Of a DNA stretch of 13,686 nucleotides, positions 5,912 through 13,686 are shown piece after piece (position 1 is the first letter of the stretch; every line of letters starts with the position of its first letter). The notes under the pieces are model-generated. The model was not told the origin of the DNA. It searched no databases and was given only the letters and a program-made list of their open reading frames with translations. A program made the translations under genes and the position numbers. This DNA is from an uncultured Bacteroidales bacterium (GTDB lineage Bacteria; Bacteroidota; Bacteroidia; Bacteroidales; UBA932): positions 1-13,686 of the forward strand of contig CAKMNE010000023.1 in assembly GCA_927798505.1 (NCBI GenBank), given 5' to 3'.

Positions 5912-7563
5912 TCAGTCGTATTGTTCTTCGGATTGTACCTCTTGTTGACGTACTCCGCGTAGTAATAATCCAGATTGGCCGGAGTATTGCTGAACCCGCA
6001 GGCATTGCCCTGTGCATCCCTTCCGTCCTGAGGGAATACCAGCGCATCCGGAACCCAGAGGTCCAGGCAAGGGTGGTAGAGCAGCCAGTCCGGCAGTTCC
6101 CCGCTCAGGCGGTTCAGGTTCATGGTGAGCAGCTTTGTATTGGGCAGAACCTTAGGAAGGCCTATAAGACGATCCGGCAGGGTGTCGCAAGCGTGTACCT
6201 CCTCGGCTGTCCACTTAGGGAAATCAGGGTCGTCTTCCAGAGATGGTATGCTACCCTGCAGGTAGTTCACAGAGAACACCAGGGTGTCCAGTTCGCTCCA
6301 GCGCAGGAACCTCTTCGGGAATCCCCTGCTGCCGTCCTCGCAGGTATCCGATTCGTTGATCAGACCTCCGAGATTGTCCTTGGTGGCAAGGGACAGGTCG
6401 GAGAAGGTGTAACGCATATTCGCGTTCATAATCAGGCTGTGCAGCTTGGGGAAGTTCTCCCTGCAGAGAATCTCAGGCACAGACTCGAAATTGTTTCCCG
6501 AGATGTCCAGGAACTCCAGGTCCTTGAGATTCACAAGCGCGTCCGGCAGGGACACGAGGCCGTAGGCGCTTATGCCCAGCCTCTTGAGATTGGTAAGCTT
6601 GCAGATATGCTCCCCCGGATCCAGGTCCTTGAGGAAGGTGTTTGTATTGCCGAAGAAGATAAGCTCCTCAGCGGCAGTCAGATACTGCACCTGGAAAGGC
6701 AAGCCCTCCTTGGTGTCAAATAGATAGAAATTGGCGGAGCGCACACGGCCCTTGTTAGGACCGGACTTCCAGACGGTCACACCGTTCCAGAACTCCATCC
6801 TCTCGGAGGTGTCGTAAGTGGACATGCAGTTAAGCACCCTGTTGATGGCTATGAGCGCAAGGGAATCTCCCTTAACACCGATTTCAATGGTCTCGGCTGC
6901 CTGCTGGCTGACCTTCAGCACTCCGTTGCCGACAACCTGAAGGCCGCTCTCCACAGGATTCAGCCTGACCTGCACTTCGCGCGGGCTCTGATTGTAGTTC
7001 ATTTCCCAATCAAAACGCAGCTTGAGCTTGCGCGGGCGTGCGCCACGGTCAAGCACCAGCTCCGGCATAGTGCAGGAAAGCCAATTGCGGTCCTCAGAAG
7101 GTATATCCACGCTGAATGGTACATTGGTCTGCACTTCAAGCTCGAAATATCGCTCTCCGTAAGGGGCAAAGTTAGCAAGACTGAATTCCGTCGTACCGGC
7201 ATCTATCCTGTAATCGAAACCCTTCTGGCTCACCTTTATGTCCTTTCTCTCACCGGTAGAAAGCAGTTCAATCCTTATGACCCCTTCCCTCGGAGTGAAA
7301 GCCAGGGCGGAATCCACCATCACGGTGCAATCCGTGGAACCGTTTCCATTGGCAGGACTCACTGTCAGCCAAGGCTCCTGGGTCCTTACAACCCAGCTCT
7401 CGCCCGACTCCAGCCTGAAAGGCTCGTTTCCGCCCTCAGCCCCGACTTCAATGGAATCCCTGTCCACGCCGAAAGACGGCACGGGGTCTTCCACACAGGA
7501 AATGGCAGAGCTGCAAAGCAGGGCAAGCGCCGCAAATGAGTATATGCTGTTCTTGTTCATCAT
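5908..7563 (-). CDS. BACON and leucine-rich repeat lipoprotein
   Basis: A 551-residue lipoprotein with signal peptide and lipobox ending AISC (C23), then VEDP. Residues about 32-115 form a BACON domain (SIEVGAEGGNEPF, EPWLTVSPANGNGS, closing DIKVSQKG). A second BACON-like module lies at about 121-220 (FELEVQTNVPFSVDIP, closing LKVSQQ). LRRs occupy about 296-500 (LTNLKRLGISAYGLVSLPDAL, then NLKDLEFLDISGNNFESVP). BACON domains are thought to bind carbohydrate or protein ligands and LRRs usually bind proteins, so a surface capture role is likely. The C-terminal GRDAQGNAC resembles QRDAEGNRC in the preceding gene product. The start is placed at ATG 7563-7561, which shares one base with the upstream TGA (TGATG); an ATG one codon later (7560) is possible. 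A TTG one codon upstream is less likely. Confidence 0.88.
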   Translation of the reverse strand: MMNKNSIYSFAALALLCSSAISCVEDPVPSFGVDRDSIEVGAEGGNEPFRLESGESWVVRTQEPWLTVSPANGNGSTDCTVMVDSALAFTPREGVIRIELLSTGERKDIKVSQKGFDYRIDAGTTEFSLANFAPYGERYFELEVQTNVPFSVDIPSEDRNWLSCTMPELVLDRGARPRKLKLRFDWEMNYNQSPREVQVRLNPVESGLQVVGNGVLKVSQQAAETIEIGVKGDSLALIAINRVLNCMSTYDTSERMEFWNGVTVWKSGPNKGRVRSANFYLFDTKEGLPFQVQYLTAAEELIFFGNTNTFLKDLDPGEHICKLTNLKRLGISAYGLVSLPDALVNLKDLEFLDISGNNFESVPEILCRENFPKLHSLIMNANMRYTFSDLSLATKDNLGGLINESDTCEDGSRGFPKRFLRWSELDTLVFSVNYLQGSIPSLEDDPDFPKWTAEEVHACDTLPDRLIGLPKVLPNTKLLTMNLNRLSGELPDWLLYHPCLDLWVPDALVFPQDGRDAQGNACGFSNTPANLDYYYAEYVNKRYNPKNNTTE

Positions 7564-10169
7564 CAATCAAGTTCTATGTATTCACAGTTGCGTATTTCCT
7601 GGGACTTGTCATAAATCAGGTAATAAACCCTGTTGGCATAAGCCGCACAAATGTCGCTGGCATCGAAAACGATGTTAGGGTTGTCACTGATGTCCAGGAA
7701 ATAGATCAATGTGGAAATGGTATCGTCCACCTTGCCCAGGTCGTTGGAACCGAGGTAGAGGCCACGAAGTCCCTTGTGCTTGTAAATGCCGGTAGGCCAC
7801 TCGCTCAGACAGCGATTGCCTTCGGCATCCCTTTGGGCCCTCACTCCATAGACCGTAAGGTTGGCGCAGTCCAGAGGACCGAACGGGAATTTCGGCAGAC
7901 GGTTGTAGGAAAGGTCCACTCCGTAGAGATAAGGGACATTGGTAGCTATCAGTTCGTCGGAGACCGAAGTGAGATGGTTGTAGGACAGGTCGAGTGACTG
8001 TATGTTCACCACCTTGTCCCCGACGAAAGCACCCTTCTCGAAGCTCTCGAGGGAGCATCCCCTGAGGGCGTAGTTCGAAATGATCGAACCGGACTGGGCG
8101 AAGCAGGCCGGGAATTCGGTAAGCTCCGCATTGTTGTTCAATGTAAGTGTGGTCACATTCAGGCCCTTGTAGCCATTGCCGGCATTCTGTACGCCCGAGA
8201 TGTGATTGAAAGAGAAATCCACCGAGCCCATGATGAAAATGGACTTGGCAGAGAAGATGTCCGGGAGTTCAGTGAAAAGATTGTTGGTAACACTGAAGGT
8301 CTCGATATCGTCCATCCTGCAGAAAATTCCGTTCTCGTCCACAGGGAAAGAGGAAAGCCTGTTGTTGCCCAGATACAGCTGGACAGGTCCCACTTCAGCT
8401 CCGAAAGGAGCGGTGATGGTCTCAATTCTGTTATCTGAGAGGTCCAGAAGACCAATTTTCTTCATACGTGAAATGGCCTCGCCGTCCAGAACCTGCATAT
8501 TTCCCTTGTTCAGATAGATAATCTGAATCAGTTCGGCTGCAGGGCCTTTGGAAAGGAGATCTATCACCTTCTCAGGCTGCCCGTCGAGCATCTGAGGATT
8601 GCTGCTCATGTTCAGGACCTCAAGCTTCGGGAGCTGTCCTATAACCTCAGGGCAGGTCTTCATCATAGGGCAGTTATAGATTTCAAGTTCAAGCAGGGAT
8701 TCCAGCTCTGCCATCCCGGCAGGGAGAGTCTCAATCTCTCCGTTGGCTATGTACAGCCTTTCCAGCTTCTTGAGCTTGCCGATTTCTTCAGGAATGGATT
8801 TGAGTCCGTTGCACTTCTTGCCAATCGTGATGTCAAGAGGCGAAACGGAAGCATTCTCCATTTCGAGAATCTGAGCCTCGCTGTAGCGGTCGTACAAGGC
8901 AATCTCCGGAATGCTAATGGAGTGCTCCTTGAGGGCTCTTGCCACAGGCTCGGAGAGCTGGCGGGCAGGATGCAGCATGGAGAGCAGCTCCTTGTGTCTT
9001 TCGAAACGCTCCGCCTTGCTGGCGCTGCGCTCCATTGTAGGGTCGTACTCCACTAGGTTCAGGTCGTTGTGCGAGCCCAGATAGAGTTCGACAAGTTCGG
9101 TAAGCTGACCGATTTCAGGGGAAAGATCTCCCCTGAAACCGAAGTCGCTTATGTTGATAAGGGCAACCCTTCCGTTGCCGTGCAGTTGCACGCCCGGCTG
9201 CTCTCCCCAAAGGTCAGGAGACTTGTTGAAGTCCCAGTTGGAGCCGTCAGGCCAGTCTTCCCCAAAATAGTACCAGGACGGGCCGTCAAGGGACTCCCAT
9301 ATTGCCCTAAGGGCAAGGTAGTCCTTGAGATACTCGGCCGCTTCGTTCAAAGTCACAGGCACCTCAACCTCGGCACTCCCGTTGTCCGCCAGCTCGAAGG
9401 CACACTCCTGCAGAGGGGATGCGAGTTCGAGCAGCTTGCCGTCGGAGTCATAGAGGGTGTAATTCTCCACCACATAGCTTCCGGCTCTCAGGCTGACAAG
9501 CGAGTCGCAGCTGAGGCTGGAGGTCTGATAGCCGTCCTCCACCTCGTCCTTGTCGTAGAAATGGGTGGAGAATTTGGTCTTCAGGCCCTTTACGGCAGTA
9601 CGGACACCCGTGGCGCTGTTCTTCAGGCTCAGATCGGCCTTAGCGATTTCATCGAAGGTGTATTCCCTGGATGCGGCCTTGGTGCCGGACTGGAAATACT
9701 TGCTGAAACTGAAGCGCACCTTGCCTCTAGGGGTAACTTCGGCGAGCAGGTCATGGACGGTAAGACCACCCTCGACCACATCGAACTCTCCCATTGCACC
9801 TCCCTTGTACACCTCCTCGTCTAGCTTGTCGAAAATGGTGTAGGCCATTACCGAGTAATGCCCGGCCAGGAGCTTGAGTTTTGAACTGCGTACACCGTAT
9901 TCAGCGGCCTCGCTTCCGGAGCTGGAAAGGGTGAGGGTCTGGCTGATCTGCACGTCGTCGTACTTGAGCATTACCATCACCTTCGATGCATCCGCAAGGT
10001 AATCGAGGCCGGAAGCCTTGGTGTAGGAGGCTTCCTTGTAAACTTTGAACTGTATGTAGCCGTAGCCGCTGTCCCTGAAGTCCGGAGCCTGCTCACGGGC
10101 ACAGGAAACGGACAGCGCGGCAACGGCCACGGTCAAAAATGCTGATTTGAATATTTTGGAGAAAACCAT
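7563..10169 (-). CDS. Large leucine-rich repeat lipoprotein (DUF4458-like N-terminus)
   Basis: An 868-residue lipoprotein; the signal peptide ends ALSVSC (C23). Residues 37 to about 155 and about 160-275 form two beta-rich modules (GYIQFKVYKEASYT, LKLLAGHYSVMAYTIFDKLDE) that I recall as the DUF4458 family; this was not searched. An LRR cap follows at about 280-350 (LRAIWESLDGPSWYYFGEDW). Repeats then run from about 340 to 835, for example IPEEIGKLKKLERLYIANGEIETLP (456-482), IGLLDLSDNRIETI and LYGVDLSYNRLPKFP. A charged, helix-like insertion of about 75 residues (372-445) interrupts the repeats. The protein probably sits on the cell surface and binds a macromolecule; no enzyme motif is seen. 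Its ATG (10169-10167) lies 9 nt after the upstream stop, and its TGA overlaps the next ATG by one base. Confidence 0.88.
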   Translation of the reverse strand: MVFSKIFKSAFLTVAVAALSVSCAREQAPDFRDSGYGYIQFKVYKEASYTKASGLDYLADASKVMVMLKYDDVQISQTLTLSSSGSEAAEYGVRSSKLKLLAGHYSVMAYTIFDKLDEEVYKGGAMGEFDVVEGGLTVHDLLAEVTPRGKVRFSFSKYFQSGTKAASREYTFDEIAKADLSLKNSATGVRTAVKGLKTKFSTHFYDKDEVEDGYQTSSLSCDSLVSLRAGSYVVENYTLYDSDGKLLELASPLQECAFELADNGSAEVEVPVTLNEAAEYLKDYLALRAIWESLDGPSWYYFGEDWPDGSNWDFNKSPDLWGEQPGVQLHGNGRVALINISDFGFRGDLSPEIGQLTELVELYLGSHNDLNLVEYDPTMERSASKAERFERHKELLSMLHPARQLSEPVARALKEHSISIPEIALYDRYSEAQILEMENASVSPLDITIGKKCNGLKSIPEEIGKLKKLERLYIANGEIETLPAGMAELESLLELEIYNCPMMKTCPEVIGQLPKLEVLNMSSNPQMLDGQPEKVIDLLSKGPAAELIQIIYLNKGNMQVLDGEAISRMKKIGLLDLSDNRIETITAPFGAEVGPVQLYLGNNRLSSFPVDENGIFCRMDDIETFSVTNNLFTELPDIFSAKSIFIMGSVDFSFNHISGVQNAGNGYKGLNVTTLTLNNNAELTEFPACFAQSGSIISNYALRGCSLESFEKGAFVGDKVVNIQSLDLSYNHLTSVSDELIATNVPYLYGVDLSYNRLPKFPFGPLDCANLTVYGVRAQRDAEGNRCLSEWPTGIYKHKGLRGLYLGSNDLGKVDDTISTLIYFLDISDNPNIVFDASDICAAYANRVYYLIYDKSQEIRNCEYIELD

Positions 10170-10178
10170 TATTTAATG

Positions 10179-12482
10179 TCAGTTGATTTCCGCTGTACAA
10201 ACAAGAACGCAGCTCGGCATGCCGGAAGCGTCATTCCATACAAACCAGTCAGACTCACCGGCCTTTGTAATATTGACATACATCTGGTTTGTACCTTCCA
10301 TTTCGTAAGTGAGCCAGTACTCAGGATCAAAAGGATAATTGTTCCAGGCAGCATTTGAAAACGGCTCCCCAGGGACATTGATGAGGGCCATCTGAGGCTC
10401 GCCTGTGTACTTGAGTTCGTAGATGGCGCTTTCCTGAATACCGTAGTGCTCAGTCTTTATCGCCCCCAGGAGTTCTCCTGTGTAAGGAGAGAGGGTGGCG
10501 TTCTGAACATAGTCAGGATATGCGAAACTGAAAGGAGCCGCACTCTGGCCGGGAGTATAGGTAAAGAGCACTGCAAGATAGTTGACCCAATTGGCGTCCT
10601 TGAATACGATAAGCCATGTGGTGGTTTCAGTTATATCCTTGGAAACATAGCAGGTGAAACTGTTGTCCATGCCGCCCTCGAGGTAGAGCTGGTCATTGCT
10701 GACCATTGAACCGTTTTCCATATCCACCTTGTAAACATTGATGGAAGAAGGTGCTTTGGCGAGCTTGATTACGGCATTCGCAACAGTGACATTTACGTCA
10801 TAAACATCCTCAACGCCATACTCTGAAGCTATGAAGTAGTACATGTCTCCGCTGCTGAGCTTCTCTGCAGTACCGCCTTCACCCTCAAGGGTAAGTGCCT
10901 CACCGTCACCGGCAAACTCCACATCAACCTTGAAATCGATGACAGCGATAATATTGCCTTCCGCATCGAGCAGACCGACGAAACACTCAGGAACAAGTTC
11001 CTCGTCGGCAGCTCCAACCCTCTGATAGCTGGAGAGATCATAGTTCACCTTGAAAGCGCTTCCGTCAGCCCTTACCCAGGTTTCTGCCCAGAAGGACCCT
11101 TCTACAGGTGCGAGATAGAAGTCAAGAACCTGAGCGCTTGCAATAGGAATGCTTGAAAGAATCTGGGTTTCAGACCACTCCTCGTGGGTGTAGACAAGCT
11201 CGTAGAACTGGTCTGTCTCGAACTCGTACTTAAGCCAGCTATCCTCAAGGAATTTAAGTGTAGCCTCGTAGGTATCATAGGCAGGGTCAATCATCAGCAC
11301 ACCCTGTCCCTCGCCAGGTCCGACCTGAGCGCCGAGCTGGGTAAGACGTCCAAGCAGGTAAGGCTGGATCTCCTCCTTGAAAGGACATCCGTCATCACTG
11401 ACGCAAAGATCCGCAGCCGACAGGGATGCAAGCGAAGCCGGGAGAACGAGTATGTCTGCCACTCTTTCCTCAGAAGTGTTGGCATCCACGGTAAGCATCC
11501 AAAGCTCAGTCTTCAGATAGGAATCCCCGCTAGTGGATATCTTCTCAAGGTGCACCCAGTCAGCAAAATCCCCATCGTGCCACTCTCCGTCGAAGCCAAG
11601 GGCACGGATTACATAGCCCTCTGCGGCGAGTACGGTAATGATGGCACCGCCGTCAATGTATTCGGTGGAAGCCATAACCTGACCTTCAGCATTGAATCCG
11701 AGAGTAGTTGTGTGACGGAACTCAACCCTGTCAGCAAAAGGCTCGAGGGTAATCTCAAACTGTTCGAAAGCCTCGGTGTTGGAAGCATCCACAAACTTGA
11801 TCTGGGCAACTGAGCCGCCGGCAATAGCCTCGCTCAGCACAGCTGAGAACACAAGCTCGGTGTCGCCTGCCTTACCCTCGGTAACATCGCATACAACCCA
11901 GTCAGGAGTTGAAATGTTCCAGTCAAAGTTGGTCTGAACCTTTACAGGGAGAGTATATTCGACTTCTTCAGGGAAAGATATGAACTTGACTGTTGTTCCT
12001 TCCGGTACGTCATTGTAAACATAATTACCGTCAACTTTCCTGAAAGCGGTCTCAAAGGCCTCGGCTATCTTGACAACAAGTGTCCTGCTGATCTTCAGGC
12101 GGTCAATCTCGGCAATCTTCTGAGTCTTTCCGCCCATGGTGAGATTGACAACGCACTTGCGGTTGTTGTCGAGTTCCTCCTCGTCGGAGAACTGTACAGT
12201 AACCATATGGTCACCGGCCTCTCCGCTCACCTTTGACTCGTGAGTGCCGTTATCGTCAATCCAAAAGTAATTAAGTACTCCGTCACCCTCGATTGAAATC
12301 TCCCAATCGAGATTTGCAGTAAACGGAATCTGCACGGACTCTCCGGCGACAACCGTCTTCTGAAGCACTTCAGAAGGGAAGATTGCTTCCGGAGCCTGTG
12401 GAGTTTCCTGCTCAATGCAGGATGCAGCAAGCAGGGAAAGACCTGCCAGGACCGCAGCGAATTTAAACAAACTCTTTTTCAT
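10179..12482 (-). CDS. Large BACON-like surface lipoprotein (DUF5003-like)
   Basis: A 767-residue lipoprotein. The ATG at 12482-12480 gives signal peptide MKKSLFKFAAVLAGLSLLAASC with C22 lipidated and IEQE after it. A longer frame to 12563 lacks a signal peptide and overlaps the preceding gene, so it is rejected. Two Ig/BACON-like modules occur at about 35-133 (QIPFTANLDWEIS) and about 166-255 (PVKVQTNFDWNISTPDW). The remaining 500 residues are acidic, aromatic-rich and beta-type, without catalytic motifs. By memory and by neighbourhood it resembles the DUF5003 lipoproteins of Bacteroides SusCD loci, an assignment needing a domain search. It is probably a surface ligand-binding accessory of the SusCD transporter. 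The gap to the upstream gene is 26 nt and very AT-rich, the widest in the operon; the next gene follows after 9 nt. Confidence 0.85.
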   Translation of the reverse strand: MKKSLFKFAAVLAGLSLLAASCIEQETPQAPEAIFPSEVLQKTVVAGESVQIPFTANLDWEISIEGDGVLNYFWIDDNGTHESKVSGEAGDHMVTVQFSDEEELDNNRKCVVNLTMGGKTQKIAEIDRLKISRTLVVKIAEAFETAFRKVDGNYVYNDVPEGTTVKFISFPEEVEYTLPVKVQTNFDWNISTPDWVVCDVTEGKAGDTELVFSAVLSEAIAGGSVAQIKFVDASNTEAFEQFEITLEPFADRVEFRHTTTLGFNAEGQVMASTEYIDGGAIITVLAAEGYVIRALGFDGEWHDGDFADWVHLEKISTSGDSYLKTELWMLTVDANTSEERVADILVLPASLASLSAADLCVSDDGCPFKEEIQPYLLGRLTQLGAQVGPGEGQGVLMIDPAYDTYEATLKFLEDSWLKYEFETDQFYELVYTHEEWSETQILSSIPIASAQVLDFYLAPVEGSFWAETWVRADGSAFKVNYDLSSYQRVGAADEELVPECFVGLLDAEGNIIAVIDFKVDVEFAGDGEALTLEGEGGTAEKLSSGDMYYFIASEYGVEDVYDVNVTVANAVIKLAKAPSSINVYKVDMENGSMVSNDQLYLEGGMDNSFTCYVSKDITETTTWLIVFKDANWVNYLAVLFTYTPGQSAAPFSFAYPDYVQNATLSPYTGELLGAIKTEHYGIQESAIYELKYTGEPQMALINVPGEPFSNAAWNNYPFDPEYWLTYEMEGTNQMYVNITKAGESDWFVWNDASGMPSCVLVCTAEIN

Positions 12483-12508
12483 CGTTATATATATTGTTAA
12501 TCTGTAAC

Positions 12509-13420
12509 CTAATGGGCCATGCCTTCGCGCATCAGGCGCTGAGCCTCCTCGTCGCTCACCCACTCCATCACTGTGTAGAAATTGCCCACATTGCCTATGG
12601 AAGTGTTAAGGTCGCGGACATACATCGTGGTCCACACATAGAGGTAGTTGCCGCAAGGATAGAAATAGGACGGGGCATACTGGCTGCTTTTAACCAGTAT
12701 CCTGTCATCTCCGTGAGTCATTCCGAAGAAGGAGCCTTCGTCGCTCATTACCTGGTCCTCAGGCACGCTGACCGTAGGCGACAGAGGGGCGGAATCATCG
12801 AAGACCATCTCTATGTCGTAGCCGGAAAGCATCCAGTTCTCACAGATGATGGTATTCTTCTTCGACGGATGCAGTTTGGTGTGCACCAGCCTCTGGTAGG
12901 ATCCATAGGGATTGAAACTCTGCAGGAAGGTGGATGAAAGCACGCACCATCCGGTGAATCCGTTGATATCGAATGGGCAGCTCTTCATCAGTTCCACCCT
13001 GGTCGTGCGCCCATAGTATGGCATTTCCAGAGCATCCGGCATCACCAGGCTCAGGGTGAAGGACAGGGATTCGGCAGGACCTATATTCTCATAGATTCCG
13101 TGCACCAGCACATCCGCGCGGTTTTCCCCGGCCTTGATGGTGATGGTATTGGAAGCGAGGCTGTAGTGAAGGGTCTCGACGGCGGTGCTGCCCGCATCTA
13201 TGATTTCCACTCCGAAGGTCCTGTCATAGCTGCGGGTAACAGTGGATACTACCGGCACGCTGATGTACTCGACATCCTGCTGAACGGCATAGACCTTGGC
13301 GGTGTCGGCGAACATTACATACTCGGCATCATCGTAGGTAGTGTAGTGCTCCTTGCAGGATGATGCGAGAAGGGCTATTGCGCCGGCAATCAATATTACT
13401 TTTGTTCTCATCATTTTCAT
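12509..13420 (-). CDS. DUF4984-like lipoprotein, SusD partner
   Basis: A 303-residue lipoprotein with signal peptide MKMMRTKVILIAGAIALLASSC (lipobox LASSC, C22). Residues about 35-130 form a Calx-beta/Ig-like domain (DVEYISVPVVSTVTRSYDRTF, HYSLASNTITIKAGENRADV). From about 150 on comes CPFDINGFTGWCVLSSTFL, closing with EWVSDEEAQRLMREG. This arrangement is what I recall of DUF4984 proteins encoded directly after SusD in Bacteroides. No catalytic motif is seen. It is likely a surface accessory protein that helps SusD present ligand to the SusC channel. The ATG at 13420 overlaps the SusD stop TGA (ATGA, 13417-13420), a strong sign of translational coupling. Confidence 0.87.
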   Translation of the reverse strand: MKMMRTKVILIAGAIALLASSCKEHYTTYDDAEYVMFADTAKVYAVQQDVEYISVPVVSTVTRSYDRTFGVEIIDAGSTAVETLHYSLASNTITIKAGENRADVLVHGIYENIGPAESLSFTLSLVMPDALEMPYYGRTTRVELMKSCPFDINGFTGWCVLSSTFLQSFNPYGSYQRLVHTKLHPSKKNTIICENWMLSGYDIEMVFDDSAPLSPTVSVPEDQVMSDEGSFFGMTHGDDRILVKSSQYAPSYFYPCGNYLYVWTTMYVRDLNTSIGNVGNFYTVMEWVSDEEAQRLMREGMAH

Positions 13421-13686
13421 CTGTTGCTTTCATTCGGCTGGATTTCTGAACCCGGGGCCTCCAGTTCGTTGCGAGGTATTGGCCAGACGTACAAAGGGTC
13501 GTCGGCAGCCACCTTGAGTGTGCCCCCTTCCTCAACACAGAAGCTCTGCGCACTGCGCTCGAAGCCCTTGTGCCAACGTTTGAGGTCTTGGAGACGGAAT
13601 CCTTCCATGTAGAGTTCCCTCGTCCTCTCGGCAGAGATAACATCCAGCCAATCAGACTCTGAAACAGAGATGTTACCTCCGGTACT
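13417..13686 (-). CDS. C-terminal end of a SusD/RagB family lipoprotein (cut by window edge)
   Basis: The last 89 codons are present, ending at TGA 13419-13417; the frame is open to the window edge. The sequence has the SusD/RagB C-terminal signature: ERTRELYMEGFRLQDLKRW, followed by YVWPIPRNELEAPGSEIQPN (family pattern E-R-x-R-E-L-x-x-E-G-x-R-x-x-D-L-x-R-W, then W-P-I-P-x-x-E). SusD proteins are surface lipoproteins that form a hinged lid over a SusC TonB-dependent channel. The expected partner susC gene would lie just beyond the right edge. The C-terminus does not reveal the substrate; the RagB branch of the family serves peptide import. This is the first visible gene of the eight-gene minus-strand operon. 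Confidence 0.95.
   Translation of the reverse strand, partial: STGGNISVSESDWLDVISAERTRELYMEGFRLQDLKRWHKGFERSAQSFCVEEGGTLKVAADDPLYVWPIPRNELEAPGSEIQPNESNR

Noticed and set aside
5884..6723. Long plus-strand open frame (279 codons) opposite the BACON-LRR and protease genes
   Set aside because: Lies antisense to clear lipoprotein and protease coding sequence, has no signal, domain or start context, and is explained by the codon bias of the real genes.
9069..9824. Plus-strand open frame (251 codons) opposite the large LRR gene
   Set aside because: A shadow of the well-supported minus-strand LRR and DUF4458-like coding sequence; its translation shows no recognisable family.
11184..11813. Plus-strand open frame (209 codons) opposite the BACON-like lipoprotein gene
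   Set aside because: Antisense to a continuous 767-codon frame with signal peptide; no independent support.
12483..12563. N-terminal extension of the 767-residue lipoprotein to an upstream ATG at 12563
   Set aside because: It would put 27 Arg/Gly-rich residues before an obvious signal peptide and overlap the preceding gene's coding sequence.
1..13686. tRNA, rRNA, CRISPR array, integrase or transposase gene
   Set aside because: No cloverleaf, regularly spaced repeats, or recombinase/transposase motifs were seen on either strand.

Overview
The window looks like chromosomal DNA of a gut-type member of the Bacteroidales. Three things support this: a cluster ending in a SusD/RagB C-terminus and rich in BACON, LRR and DUF lipoproteins; the near absence of Shine-Dalgarno motifs; and a TAnnTTTG-type promoter box. 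Base composition looks moderately GC-rich, so an Alistipes-like or unnamed Bacteroidales genus fits better than a low-GC Bacteroides. The genus cannot be settled from the window.

Layout. (1) Bases 1-48 (minus) hold only the signal peptide of a truncated lipoprotein gene, with a TAnnTTTG box at 87-94. (2) Bases 95-551 are a rearranged patch. A 14-bp perfect inverted repeat (185-198/236-249) and a second hairpin (293-311) run directly into the orphan C-terminus of an ABC-2 permease (about 310-551, plus). (3) Bases 594-2486 (plus) encode a two-gene unit: a bile acid:sodium symporter family (BASS) transporter and a PlsC-like acyltransferase. (4) Bases 2556-13686 (minus) are one uninterrupted operon of eight genes, convergent with the plus-strand pair. 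In transcription order these are: SusD-like C-terminus (cut by the window edge); DUF4984-like lipoprotein; large BACON-like lipoprotein (DUF5003-like); 868-residue LRR lipoprotein (DUF4458-like); BACON-LRR lipoprotein; subtilisin (S8) lipoprotein; DUF1573-type secreted protein; small lipocalin-like lipoprotein. Junctions are 4-nt overlaps, a 1-nt overlap, or gaps of 2 to 26 nt, so the genes are almost certainly co-transcribed and partly translationally coupled.

How the genes may work together. The operon has a SusD but no glycoside hydrolase, lyase or esterase in view. Its one enzyme is an apparently complete serine protease with intact D222/H281/S492, and it is surrounded by predicted surface lipoproteins. 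The best reading is a SusCD-like system for proteins or peptides: capture by BACON/LRR lipoproteins, cleavage by the S8 protease, and import through SusCD. This substrate assignment is inference. From memory, the SusD plus two accessory lipoproteins recall the peptide-bound SusCD complex BT2261-2264 of Bacteroides thetaiotaomicron; that link needs a homology check. The S8 and lipocalin-like lipoproteins carry post-cysteine motifs (QADE, KEE) matching the published Bacteroidetes lipoprotein export signal.

DUF family names for the accessory lipoproteins are recalled from sequence style and were not searched.
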